A DNA stretch of 64,000 nucleotides, taken from CAYUIG01 sp964444685 (GTDB lineage: Bacteria; Gemmatimonadota; Gemmatimonadetes; Longimicrobiales; RSA9). The DNA lies in assembly GCA_964444685.1 (NCBI GenBank), contig CAYUIG010000018.1, positions 1-64,000 of the forward strand, given 5' to 3'. Numbering within the stretch: position 1 is the first letter of the stretch; each line of letters begins with the position of its first letter. The notes beneath the pieces were generated by a model that was given only the letters and a program-made list of their open reading frames with translations, was not told the DNA's origin and searched no databases. This document shows, in pieces, positions 34,185 through 42,896 of the stretch. A program made the position numbers and the translations under genes.

Positions 34185-35260
34185 GTCAGGTCCCGGTACA
34201 GCCGTTCGAGCTCCGACGCGACGCGCGGCCACGCCAGCTGCTCGGCCCGTCCACGGGACGCGGCGCACATCCGCTCGCGTCGCGCCTCATCCTCTCGTAG
34301 CGACTGGATGACCGAGACCAGGGCGTCGACGTCATTGCGGTCTACCAGTTCGGCGTCTGAACCCGCAGCATACACTTCCGCCGCAGGCAGGCGCGTGGAC
34401 ACTACGGGAAGACCGCTTGCCATTCCCTCGAGCAGCGAATTGTTCGCCGTCGTGTCCACCAGCGGCAGCAGCAGCAGGTCCGACTGCTGATACAGCCGGC
34501 GCAGCGTTTCGTCATCGACATTCCTGTGACGCACCACTCTCGCAGTCTGAGGGAGCTCCGGCTCGGCAGCGGTGACGACGTGAAACTCGATGTCGCCATC
34601 GCCCTGAAACCGTTCCACCACCGCCCGCATCGCCGTCCAGTCGCGCTGCCAATGGCCCACCGTGATGCAACGGAACGGGCGGCTGTCGCGGGCCTCTTTC
34701 GCCGGCGTGAAAAACGCCGTGTCGACGCCGTGCAGAATGGTGCGCACGCGGTCCGAGGGCATGAACTCGCGGAAGAACTCCTCCTGCGAAGGCGCGACCG
34801 TCAGCACCATGTCCAGCGAGCCGGCGATCGCGCGACTCACGAGCTCGGGCAGAAGCCGCGCCGGTTGATGGAACGTTCCGATCAGGCGAACGCGCGCGCG
34901 CCGCCTCCGCGACAGCCAGTCGGGCAGGAACGCCACGCCATGTTCCGCATCGAAGTAGTGGACCACGTCGGCGCGGCCGGCGGTCACACTGGGCCAGGCA
35001 CGTACCTCCGCAGCGAAATCGCTGAGCTTGTACCAGAGCATGCCGCGCCGGCCGATCGCACTGCGGATGCGCGCGTTGACCCAGCGGTTGCGGATCGGCC
35101 AGTCCTCGTGGCTGTCGGAGGCCGCGTGCAGCGCGATCGACGCGACCCGCGGATCCACGTAGGCGCAGACCTGGTGAAAGCCCGTGTGCGCCCCCCAGTG
35201 CGGATATCGTGTGTAGTACGCCCGCACGCGAAGGGGTTTGTGTGCGGCTGACGTCGTCAC
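34181..35260 (-). CDS. Glycosyltransferase family 4
   Basis: A 359-residue protein of the GT4 type. The N-terminal part, VRAYYTRYPHWGAHTGFHQ, has an aromatic-rich loop in place of the usual GG loop; then come DVVHYFDAEHGVAFLPDW and LIGTFHQP. The C-terminal domain has RCITVGHWQRDWTAMRAVV, the RHRNVDDETLRRLYQQSD region and DTTANNSLLEGMASGLPVV with the conserved glutamate. The start GTG at 35260 overlaps the stop of the preceding gene as GTGA; longer frames upstream lie inside that gene. It acts in the cytoplasm. Specificity unknown. Confidence 0.87.
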   Translation of the reverse strand: MTTSAAHKPLRVRAYYTRYPHWGAHTGFHQVCAYVDPRVASIALHAASDSHEDWPIRNRWVNARIRSAIGRRGMLWYKLSDFAAEVRAWPSVTAGRADVVHYFDAEHGVAFLPDWLSRRRRARVRLIGTFHQPARLLPELVSRAIAGSLDMVLTVAPSQEEFFREFMPSDRVRTILHGVDTAFFTPAKEARDSRPFRCITVGHWQRDWTAMRAVVERFQGDGDIEFHVVTAAEPELPQTARVVRHRNVDDETLRRLYQQSDLLLLPLVDTTANNSLLEGMASGLPVVSTRLPAAEVYAAGSDAELVDRNDVDALVSVIQSLREDEARRERMCAASRGRAEQLAWPRVASELERLYRDLT

Positions 35261-37335
35261 CCGGAATCCCGGCCGGGACGTGCCATCCGGCGCAGCAGCC
35301 ACCGCAGCGATGCCCACGGCCGGTCCAGCATGCGTTCGTACGGCCGCAGGCGCGCACGCAACGGAGCGCGGACGCCCTGCCCCTCCGCCGGCGCGGCGCC
35401 GCCGATGAGGACGACAGCACGCGGTGCCGAAGCGAGCGTCAGAAGCTGGGCGGCATCGGCAGCATGCTCCGCGGGATATCTTTGGGCGAGCCGCGGCAGG
35501 AGCTGGCTGCGAATGGCGAGCCGTTCGTCGAACAGGCGCGCAGCGCGGACGCGTCGGTGCCCCAGCCAGACTGGTACCGTCGTGCCGATCCAGCCTTCCA
35601 GCAGGACGGCGAGCAGGAGCTCGGCCGCCCCCGGCGCACCGGCCGTGTTCTCCATCCACTCGACCGATGCGAGCGCACGCCGGCGAAACGCGATGCAGGG
35701 GCCCGGATCGTCCACGACCCATTGCCACGGCCGCCCGGGGGGCGGCGGAAAGTGGGGCGCGCCATCCGCATCCACGTACCATCCGATCGCAGCACCGATC
35801 GCGCCGTCCGTAGCGATCGCCCGAGCCATCGCGTCGAGCACGCCGGCCCGCGGAGCGAAGCCGGGCTCGACGACAATGATGGCAGCATCCGGATCACCGG
35901 CGTTCAGCGCTGCGGTGAAAGCGTCTCGGTGCCCCGCTTCCACGTACGTCGCGGGATCGCCGGATGGCCGGGCGGTGCGTTCCGAGGACGCCCGCGCAGG
36001 GATCGGCAGCGGCGGCACATTCGGGATGAGGCTCGAACCCCGACGCGGGAGGACGGTGGAACGTACAGCACCGCGTGCAGCCACCTCGCGCCGGAATGCC
36101 ATCTGGGCATCGAGCACGGTACGCTCATCGCAGATCCTGCGAATCTCGGTGGCGGCGGCGACGCCCATCTGCTCGAGGACGGCGGGCGGCGTCGCGAGTG
36201 CGCGTCGCAATACCGCCGCGAGCTCGGCCGGACTTACGCGCCCTGCAATCCACCCTGTGCGCCCATCCTCGATCATCTCGACCATGCCGCCCTCGGATGT
36301 GACGAGTACGGGCAGTCCAGTGGCCATCGCCTCGATGCACGTGTTCGGGAAGTTCTCCCAGCGCGAGGGAACGACGGCCATTCGCGCCCCGGCCAGGTGG
36401 CGGATCAGCTTGTCACGCGGCATCGCATCGAGGATGCGGATCGAATCGCGCAGCCGGTCGGGAATGCGAGATTCCAGGACCTCGCGGACCATCGTCGGTC
36501 CAACGCATGTCAGGGAAGTGTCGGAGCCGATCAGCTCGAAGCGCAGATCCGGCCGCTCTGCTGCCACGGCGATCACGGCCTCCAGCCACTCGAAGACGCC
36601 TTTGCGCCCTTCCATCCGCCCGAAGTAGCAGATGCTTCCACCCTCCCACGTATCTCGCTGGCGCTCGATTCGAGGGACCTCACCCATCGGATACGGAATT
36701 CGCTGCACCGATCCCGGTTCGAGGCCGTAGTGATGTTCGGCCTGGCGGGCGAGGTAGTGGCTCGGACTGAGGACCGCATCGGCCGCCGCGATGACGTAGT
36801 CCTCGTGCCGTTTCATGGTCATGTGCCGCGGCAGTGCGATCGACCAGTCGTTGTGGAGGCAGACGAACTGCATCGGCGTATGCAGGTGCACGATGCATGG
36901 AGGCTTGCGTTCCGGACCCAGCCCGAGTGCGCGACGCAGCATCAGATGGTAGAGCGGCCCCTCGAACTCCTGCGCTTCAATGCAGTCGACATGGCCGTCC
37001 TCGATCAGCGCTTCCGCGAGACGGGCCACCTGCCATGAGAACGCCTGGGCTGTGAATTCCGACCGGAGCATGGCGGCCAGCAGCTCGCGTTCCGACGCAC
37101 GCTCGGTGTCGGCAATGACGTCGAGTGGTGTGTCGAGTGCAACCCGATGCACGATGAGCCGGCCGCCCACGAACTCCTCGCGGTCGAGTGGAGCGCCGGC
37201 CCACTGCTCGCCGATCACGTGTACTGTTTCGCCCGCCTCCGCGAGCACGCGCGCCATATGCGCCACGTACGTACCGATCCCTCCCTGCGGATAATTGCAG
37301 GGTGGGTACTCACGGGACACGATCAGGTGGTTCAT
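35257..37335 (-). CDS. GT4 glycosyltransferase fused to a GT2-like C-terminal domain
   Basis: A 692-residue protein, far longer than a single GT4. Residues 1-425 are a full GT4: IVSREYPPCNYPQGGIGTY, CIVHLHTPMQFVCLHNDW, ICYFGRMEGRKGVFEWL and PSRWENFPNTCIEAMATGL with the E-x7-E region. Residues 450-640 look like a degenerate GT-A fold: DPDAAIIVVEPGFAPRAGVL, AIGAAIGWYVDADGAPHF (a DAD motif) and GPCIAFRRRALASVEW, which matches the acceptor side of family 2 enzymes. The very N-terminal sugar-nucleotide strand of the second domain is weak. First gene of its operon; about 160 bases upstream is the end of the next gene. Could add two sugars, or the C-domain may only bind. Confidence 0.8.
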   Translation of the reverse strand: MNHLIVSREYPPCNYPQGGIGTYVAHMARVLAEAGETVHVIGEQWAGAPLDREEFVGGRLIVHRVALDTPLDVIADTERASERELLAAMLRSEFTAQAFSWQVARLAEALIEDGHVDCIEAQEFEGPLYHLMLRRALGLGPERKPPCIVHLHTPMQFVCLHNDWSIALPRHMTMKRHEDYVIAAADAVLSPSHYLARQAEHHYGLEPGSVQRIPYPMGEVPRIERQRDTWEGGSICYFGRMEGRKGVFEWLEAVIAVAAERPDLRFELIGSDTSLTCVGPTMVREVLESRIPDRLRDSIRILDAMPRDKLIRHLAGARMAVVPSRWENFPNTCIEAMATGLPVLVTSEGGMVEMIEDGRTGWIAGRVSPAELAAVLRRALATPPAVLEQMGVAAATEIRRICDERTVLDAQMAFRREVAARGAVRSTVLPRRGSSLIPNVPPLPIPARASSERTARPSGDPATYVEAGHRDAFTAALNAGDPDAAIIVVEPGFAPRAGVLDAMARAIATDGAIGAAIGWYVDADGAPHFPPPPGRPWQWVVDDPGPCIAFRRRALASVEWMENTAGAPGAAELLLAVLLEGWIGTTVPVWLGHRRVRAARLFDERLAIRSQLLPRLAQRYPAEHAADAAQLLTLASAPRAVVLIGGAAPAEGQGVRAPLRARLRPYERMLDRPWASLRWLLRRMARPGRDSG

Positions 37336-37493
37336 GGACGGCGCTCGAAGGATGCGGACGATCCCACCCCGGACCGAGGCCCGGGCCGGTCATGCCGCTG
37401 CGCGTTCGTTATGCTGTTCGCGTGAGAATCGGATACGCGTCGCACCGGGCCCCGACGGGGAGGAGGGACGCGGCTCCGGAGCTGCTACAAACT

Positions 37494-39179
37494 CTAGGTT
37501 TGCGGACCGAAGACCGCAACCCCGCGGCCGGCGCGGCCCGGGTCGCATCCGGGGGGCGTACGCATCTCGAAATACGCACGCGCAGACGCTTCGTCCGGGA
37601 GCTGGACGATGGTGCCGGTCCGAATGTCCAGGACGTGCAGATCATCGAACGGATAGACCCTCCGGATAAACCCGTCGTACATCTCGGTCACGATACCATT
37701 CTCCTCGACGACCGTGTTCGGTCCGATCGGACCTGCCAGCTCCGGCAGCGCGCCGTACATCGCGGCGAGCGCGAAGCGCAGGTCCCACGGGGATTCGAAG
37801 ACGATCGCCGGTCCATGGTAGCGGCAGATGCCATCCACGAGGAACGACGACGACGGCACACCCGCGGGAAGCGTCGCGCGAATGGTCCTCAGGATCGACC
37901 CCTGCTCGCGAGCGGCGCCCGTCCACCACGTCGCAAGTCCCTGAATGACGATCAGGCCCGCGGCCGTGTGAGTGCCGAGCAGGGCGCTCCACGCGAGTCT
38001 CCGGGCGCGCTGCGAGCGCAGCAAGGAGGCGAACGCGCCGGCAACGCCGATGGCTGCCATGGCCGTTCCAATCGTTGCCACGTTGACCACGCGGTTGCCA
38101 ATGCCGGCTGCGGAGGGATTCGGGCCGTGCGTGAGGAAGAAAGGCAGCATCGCCGCAATCCAGAAAGCAAGGCCGCATGCCACGAGCCACGCATTGCGGC
38201 GCACACCATACCAGGACGTATCGCCCGATGTACGCGCGCACCGATGCAGCAGGACCGTGACCGCCACACCCATGGATATGGCGAATAGCAGCGCGATCGG
38301 ATCCAGCCACCCGGCAGCGCGCGCAGCCGCTCGTGGAAAGCCCAGGCCGAACGTGATCCAGCCGTGCCGTGCGTGTTCGCCGATGAACGATACGAACCAG
38401 TCGGTCCGGTCCGGCAGCGATATTTCCCTGAGCCGCGTGGTGACCAGCGCCTTGAAGACGATCACCGGTACGAGCGTCAACGCGAGTTGCACCGCCTTGC
38501 GCACGATGGACGGTCTGGAACCGGCGTCGCGGGAGCGGGCTGCGAAGCGCATCAGGAACGGCGCGGAGAGCAGCAGCAGAAGCGGAGTCTCGTAGGTGAG
38601 CAGGCTCGCAGCGCTGCAGAACAGCCACGGCACCTGCCACGATCGGCGGGCGCCGGGGCGGACGGAACGTAGTGCCGCGTACAGTGCGGCGAACGCAAAG
38701 GCGAGACTGAGGTTCAGGGCGCATCCCACGACCCAGAAGCGTGTCGCGGAGTACTGCGGCATGAACAGGTAGGTGATCGCGACCGCCATGGACGGAGCGC
38801 GCGGCATCGAGAGCTGACGCAGCACCCCGTACAGACCGGCCGCCGCGCCGGCGATGAAGACGGCGTTCAGGGCGTGAAACACGAACGCGCCGGGGCCCGC
38901 CGCTTTGAATGCCACGGCCATGATCATGTACAGCACGGGCCGCGGCTTCTCGGAGTAGATTCGAAGGAAGAGTTCCGCTACGCCCGCATCGGCCCACAGG
39001 ACGGCCCGGCCAATGACCCACCAGTCGTCGGAGTAGAACCCGAGGCCGCGAAGGTACGGAAGCGGCGCGAGCAGTCCAAGAACGAGGATCCACGCCACGT
39101 CGAACCGGCCTTGCGCCGAGCCATTGTCGCTGGAGAGAAGGGATGGCTCGTGCGGATGGGCTTCGTCGGCGGGTTCCAT
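37494..39179 (-). CDS. Polytopic membrane protein, GT-C-like
   Basis: A 561-residue membrane protein with a polar N-terminus and about ten hydrophobic segments. The first loop has GLGFYSDDWWVIGRAVLW, an acidic SDDW motif like the catalytic loop of GT-C transferases, followed by IYSEKPRPVLYMIMAV. The C-terminal 130 residues are soluble (GICRYHGPAIVFESPW, TVVEENGIVTEMYDG). The architecture fits PMT/EpsQ-like transferases that use polyprenyl donors, but no family name is certain. The ATG at 39179 faces the divergent aminotransferase gene across 130 bases. It stands alone on its strand. Confidence 0.65.
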   Translation of the reverse strand: MEPADEAHPHEPSLLSSDNGSAQGRFDVAWILVLGLLAPLPYLRGLGFYSDDWWVIGRAVLWADAGVAELFLRIYSEKPRPVLYMIMAVAFKAAGPGAFVFHALNAVFIAGAAAGLYGVLRQLSMPRAPSMAVAITYLFMPQYSATRFWVVGCALNLSLAFAFAALYAALRSVRPGARRSWQVPWLFCSAASLLTYETPLLLLLSAPFLMRFAARSRDAGSRPSIVRKAVQLALTLVPVIVFKALVTTRLREISLPDRTDWFVSFIGEHARHGWITFGLGFPRAAARAAGWLDPIALLFAISMGVAVTVLLHRCARTSGDTSWYGVRRNAWLVACGLAFWIAAMLPFFLTHGPNPSAAGIGNRVVNVATIGTAMAAIGVAGAFASLLRSQRARRLAWSALLGTHTAAGLIVIQGLATWWTGAAREQGSILRTIRATLPAGVPSSSFLVDGICRYHGPAIVFESPWDLRFALAAMYGALPELAGPIGPNTVVEENGIVTEMYDGFIRRVYPFDDLHVLDIRTGTIVQLPDEASARAYFEMRTPPGCDPGRAGRGVAVFGPQT

Positions 39180-39309
39180 TTCCGTCAGCTTTACACGACG
39201 AACGGCTCTTTCGCAAGGCGCTTGTCCCCGATGCGCAAACACGACATCGTCGAAGCATGGTCATGAAATTCGAGATGGCGGCGCCGCCCATATCGTTCGA
39301 GGCAGGCTG

Positions 39310-40470
39310 ATGCCGCGGTTGCCGCGGGACGGTGCTGCACCGCGGTTCGCGCGGCCGCTGCACGTGGGCGCACCGAACATCGGGGACAGGGCCGCGTTCA
39401 TGAAGCGCGTGGAAGGAGCCCTCGATCGCAGGTGGCTGACGAACGAGGGCCCTCTCGTCACGGAGTTCGAGGAGCGGGTTGCCGCCATCGCGGGCGTTCG
39501 GCACTGCATCGCAACGTGCAACGGCACGACCGCGCTTCAGATCGCAGCTCACGCGCTCGGAATGACGGGCGAGGTGATCATGCCGGCTTTCACCTTCGTG
39601 GCCACGGCCCACGCCCTCACATGGCTCGGACTCACCCCGGTCTTCTGCGACATCAATGAATCCACGCACAACCTCGATCCGGACCGTGTCCGTGATCTCA
39701 TCGGTCCGCGCACGGGCGGGATACTCGCCGTTCACATGTGGGGCGAGCCCTGTGACACTCATGCGCTCGAGGCCCTCGCCGCGGAGCATGGCGTCCCCCT
39801 CCTCTTCGACGCGGCACATGCGTTCGGTGCTTCACAATCGGGACGACCGGTCGGTTCCTTCGGGGCCGCCGAGGTGTTCAGTTTCCACGCGACCAAGTTC
39901 GTTCACGCGATCGAGGGCGGCGCCATCGCCACTGATGACTCCGGACTCGCGGAGCGTCTTCGTGCGATCCGGCGGTTCGGCATGACGACGCGCGACCGTG
40001 TGGAATTCCTGGGCACCAACGGCCGCATGGACGAGATCTCTGCCGCGATGGGTCTTACGAGCCTCGATTCGATGCATGCGTTCGTCGAGGCGAACCTGCG
40101 GAACCACGATGCGTACGAACGCGGCTTGCGTGGCATTCCCGGGCTTCGGCTGCGCCGGCCGGGTCCCGGCCGCCGCAACGCTCAGTATGTCGTGATCGAA
40201 GTCGATCCGGCGGCCGGCCTGTCCAGGGATGAGCTTCTCGACGTCCTGCACGCCGAAAACGTCCTCGCTCGGCGGTATTTCTGGCCGGGGTGCCATCGCC
40301 TGCCTCCGTACGCCGATCGGCCCGGACCGGCTCCCTCCCTCCCGCGCACCGATCGAGTGGCCGGACGCGTGCTCGTCATGCCCAGCGGCACCGCCGTTTC
40401 GGAAGACGACGCCACCGCGATTTGTGACATCATTCGCGAGGCGGTCGAGCGCTCCGTGTCGCCGCCGTGA
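39310..40470 (+). CDS. DegT/DnrJ/EryC1-family sugar aminotransferase
   Basis: A 386-residue PLP enzyme. Motifs: NGTTALQIAAHAL (phosphate site, 71-83), FTFVATAHALTWLG, FDAAHAFGAS with D167 contacting the ring nitrogen, and FSFHATKFVHAIEGGAI with K196 forming the Schiff base. The family transfers an amino group from glutamate to a keto-sugar nucleotide. It heads an eight-gene plus-strand operon that also has a Gfo/Idh oxidoreductase, epimerases and acyltransferases, so a 3- or 4-amino-deoxy sugar, later acylated, is a likely product. A GTGA overlap couples it to the next GT2 gene. Confidence 0.93.
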   Translation: MPRLPRDGAAPRFARPLHVGAPNIGDRAAFMKRVEGALDRRWLTNEGPLVTEFEERVAAIAGVRHCIATCNGTTALQIAAHALGMTGEVIMPAFTFVATAHALTWLGLTPVFCDINESTHNLDPDRVRDLIGPRTGGILAVHMWGEPCDTHALEALAAEHGVPLLFDAAHAFGASQSGRPVGSFGAAEVFSFHATKFVHAIEGGAIATDDSGLAERLRAIRRFGMTTRDRVEFLGTNGRMDEISAAMGLTSLDSMHAFVEANLRNHDAYERGLRGIPGLRLRRPGPGRRNAQYVVIEVDPAAGLSRDELLDVLHAENVLARRYFWPGCHRLPPYADRPGPAPSLPRTDRVAGRVLVMPSGTAVSEDDATAICDIIREAVERSVSPP

Positions 40471-41426
40471 ATCGCCGAGCACTCACCTGGCGGTCACCGC
40501 GCTTTCGACGGCGTCCGGTGGAAGTCACGGCGCCATCCCTGCCGGCGGATCCCATGGTCAGCGTGTGGGTGCCGACGTACGCGCACGAGCGATTCATCAC
40601 GCAGGCCGTCGAAAGCGCGCTCGCGCAGGTCGCCCCCTTCGATTTCGAGATCGTCATTGGCGACGACGCGTCGCCCGATCGCACGCGCGACATCGTTCGC
40701 GAATTCCAGCGCCGGTATCCGGATCGCATTCGTCTCGTGCTTCAGAGGCGGAACGTGGGGCCTGCAGCCAATGCCCTGGATACGCTGCGCGCATGTCGCG
40801 GACGCTACATCGCCATGCTGGAGGGTGACGACTACTGGACCGACGCGGGCAAGATCGCGAGCCAGGTCGGTCTGCTCGAATCGACCCCCGGCGCCTTCAT
40901 CTGCGGCGCGCGAGCCGAGGTCGTCGTTGAAGGAGATTCCGCGCCCGCGCATTCCGTCCTGCCCGACGGCGACGTGAGCGGCTGGGGCGCGCGTGAACTG
41001 TTCACCGGGCAATGGTGGTTCCGGACGAGCACGAAGATGGTGTCCCGGTCGTTGCTCCTTGCCGTGCCGACGCATTTCAACCGGGACTACGCGTGGACGA
41101 TGTGGCTGATCGCTCACACGCGCTTCGGGCCCGTGTGCTTCCTCGACCGGGAGGTGGCCGTGTACCGGCAGCACGCGGGAGGCGCGTGGACGGGACTCGC
41201 GGAATACCGGCGGCTTGCACGCGACATCGGGACCCTGGCCGATCTCCTGCCATGGTTCGACCCGCCGGAGCAGGAGTATCTCGAGGGACTGATCGAGCGG
41301 CACCTCTCGGCGCTGGCATCGCCGGAGGTTCCGGCCGGCTTCCGTCGGCGCACGCTGCTTTCGCTCGCACGCCGGCCGCGTGGTGCGTCTCTGCTGTGGC
41401 GCCACCTGCGCCGAGCACGATCATGA
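40467..41426 (+). CDS. Glycosyltransferase family 2
   Basis: A 319-residue family 2 protein. It begins with a basic leader, then MVSVWVPTYAHERFITQAV, FEIVIGDDASPDRTRDIV, NVGPAANALDTLRAC and the metal site YIAMLEGDDYWTDAGK. The GDDYW form is common in rhamnosyl- and galactosyl-type GT2 enzymes. FNRDYAWTMWLI and VAVYRQHAGGAW follow near the acceptor side. Start GTG at 40467 overlaps the aminotransferase stop; its stop overlaps the next ATG as ATGA. It is probably the transferase for the amino sugar made by this operon, an inference from position. Confidence 0.9.
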   Translation: MNRRALTWRSPRFRRRPVEVTAPSLPADPMVSVWVPTYAHERFITQAVESALAQVAPFDFEIVIGDDASPDRTRDIVREFQRRYPDRIRLVLQRRNVGPAANALDTLRACRGRYIAMLEGDDYWTDAGKIASQVGLLESTPGAFICGARAEVVVEGDSAPAHSVLPDGDVSGWGARELFTGQWWFRTSTKMVSRSLLLAVPTHFNRDYAWTMWLIAHTRFGPVCFLDREVAVYRQHAGGAWTGLAEYRRLARDIGTLADLLPWFDPPEQEYLEGLIERHLSALASPEVPAGFRRRTLLSLARRPRGASLLWRHLRRARS

Positions 41427-42397
41427 CCGGCGTCATTGTGGATACCGACGACGCGCGGTGGGGCCTGCAGCTGCGCGACGTCTCACACGACTTCTATCAC
41501 ACCCGAGAATACACGGCGCTTGCGGCCGAGCACGAAGGCGGGCGCCCCGCAGCCGTCCTCGTCGAGGGGCGGCTCCTGGCCCCGATGCTGATCCAGCCAC
41601 TTCCCGGCGGGGCACACGACGCGCGTACGGGCTTCGGCTACCCCTCGCCTCTGTTCACGGACGCGAAGGACCTGGACCTGATGCGCAGCGTCATGCGGGA
41701 GGCCGGAATCATCTCCTACTTCAGTCGTGTCCACCCGCTGCTGCCCGCTCCGGATCTGCCTCCCGGCGAACTGCTCGAGCACGGCTGGAACGTGGTGGTG
41801 GATCTGACGGCGGATCCGTGGGCAGGTTTCCGGAAGGACCACCGGCACAACATCGAGGCGTTGCGAAAGCAGGGATTTGCTGCCGTCCACGATCGGAGCC
41901 GGGTCGAGGTATTCGCTGAAATCTACCTCGCCGCCATGCACCGTGTGCGCGCGGCGCCGATCTTTCATTTCGGACCGGGATACTTCGCCAGGCTGCTGCG
42001 AGTCCTCGGCGATGCCATCACCCTGATCGTAATCCTCGCCCCAGCAGGAGAAGTGGTAGCGGCCGGGCTGTTCAGCGCATGGCGCGAGCATGCCCAGTAT
42101 CTTTTTTGTGCAACGCGCGAGGGTTCGTACCGCGGCGCCCCCTCGAAGCTGCTCATCTGGGAAGGCATCCAGTGGGCGCGGGACCGTGGGGCTGCGAGCC
42201 TGAACCTGGGCGGGGGCGTGGGAGGCAGCGAGGATTCCCTCTATCACTTCAAGCTGGGCTTCTCCAGAATGAGAGTACCGTCCCGGTCCATCCGGATGAT
42301 CGTCGATCCCGCCGCCTATCGGACGCTGTCCCGGGGGCACGAGGACCACGGATTCTTTCCAGCCTATCGCGCAGACACACTGCGGCGCAGGACATGA
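41423..42397 (+). CDS. FemAB/BioF2-like acyltransferase (GNAT fold)
   Basis: A 324-residue protein of the FemAB-like GNAT superfamily. It shows ISHDFYHTREYTALAAEH-like start (VSHDFYHTREY), VVVDLTADPWAGFRKDHRH (the conserved K/R-H-R-x-N-I-E/K region), and in the C-terminal half GEVVAAGLFSAWREHAQYLF, YRGAPSKLLIWEGIQWARD and LNLGGGVGG. Related proteins add aminoacyl or acyl groups to amino sugars or peptidoglycan bridges. In this operon it would suit N-acylation of the amino sugar formed by the DegT enzyme. It overlaps the GT2 gene by ATGA and lies one base before the GNAT gene. Confidence 0.8.
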   Translation: MTGVIVDTDDARWGLQLRDVSHDFYHTREYTALAAEHEGGRPAAVLVEGRLLAPMLIQPLPGGAHDARTGFGYPSPLFTDAKDLDLMRSVMREAGIISYFSRVHPLLPAPDLPPGELLEHGWNVVVDLTADPWAGFRKDHRHNIEALRKQGFAAVHDRSRVEVFAEIYLAAMHRVRAAPIFHFGPGYFARLLRVLGDAITLIVILAPAGEVVAAGLFSAWREHAQYLFCATREGSYRGAPSKLLIWEGIQWARDRGAASLNLGGGVGGSEDSLYHFKLGFSRMRVPSRSIRMIVDPAAYRTLSRGHEDHGFFPAYRADTLRRRT

Positions 42398-42398
42398 C

Positions 42399-42890
42399 AT
42401 GAGGGTAAGGTCCGCGACGATCGATGACATTGGGTTCCTGAGCGAGGTGAGCCGCGAGGTGCAACGGCTGCACGCGCAGGCACTGCCCGAGCTGTTCAAA
42501 CCGCCGGGACCGGATGCATATGCCGAGGCGTTCTTCCGGCAGCTGCTTCAACACCCCGACGCCGTCGTGCTCGTGGCCGAGCGCGAGGGCAAACGTGCAG
42601 GCTTCGTCCGAGGCATGATCCTGAGAGAACCGGAGACACCGGTCCGCTACGCATGGACACGCCTCCACTTCAAACACATCGGCGTCGCCGCCGGCGAGGA
42701 GGGGAAGGGCGTGGGCCACGCGCTCGTGTCCGCGGGTGTGCGCTTCGCCCGGGAACGCGGGATCCGGACCATCACCGGCGACGTCTGGGCATTCAACGCC
42801 CGGATGCGCGAGTTCCTCGCGCGCGAACAGCACTACGTGTATTGTGAAAACCAGTGGCTCGACGTGAATTCCTATGACGAGGGTCCATGA
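42399..42890 (+). CDS. GNAT N-acetyltransferase
   Basis: A 163-residue acetyltransferase. The acetyl-CoA site is visible as IGVAAGEEGKGVGHALVSAG (R/QxxGxG/A type, here EEGKGVG), followed by RERGIRTITGDVWAFNARM and YVYCENQWLDV. The short early region SATIDDIGFLSEVSREV fits the start of the fold. It would acetylate an amine in the cytoplasm, such as the amino sugar of this operon or a protein. One base separates it from the upstream acyltransferase gene and six from the next gene, so it is in the same transcript. Confidence 0.88.
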   Translation: MRVRSATIDDIGFLSEVSREVQRLHAQALPELFKPPGPDAYAEAFFRQLLQHPDAVVLVAEREGKRAGFVRGMILREPETPVRYAWTRLHFKHIGVAAGEEGKGVGHALVSAGVRFARERGIRTITGDVWAFNARMREFLAREQHYVYCENQWLDVNSYDEGP

Positions 42891-42896
42891 GCGATC

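Noticed and set aside
37642..39819. 725-codon minus-strand frame over the GT-C-like gene and the aminotransferase start
   Set aside because: Out of frame with the membrane protein and antisense to the aminotransferase; no recognisable motifs or ribosome site.
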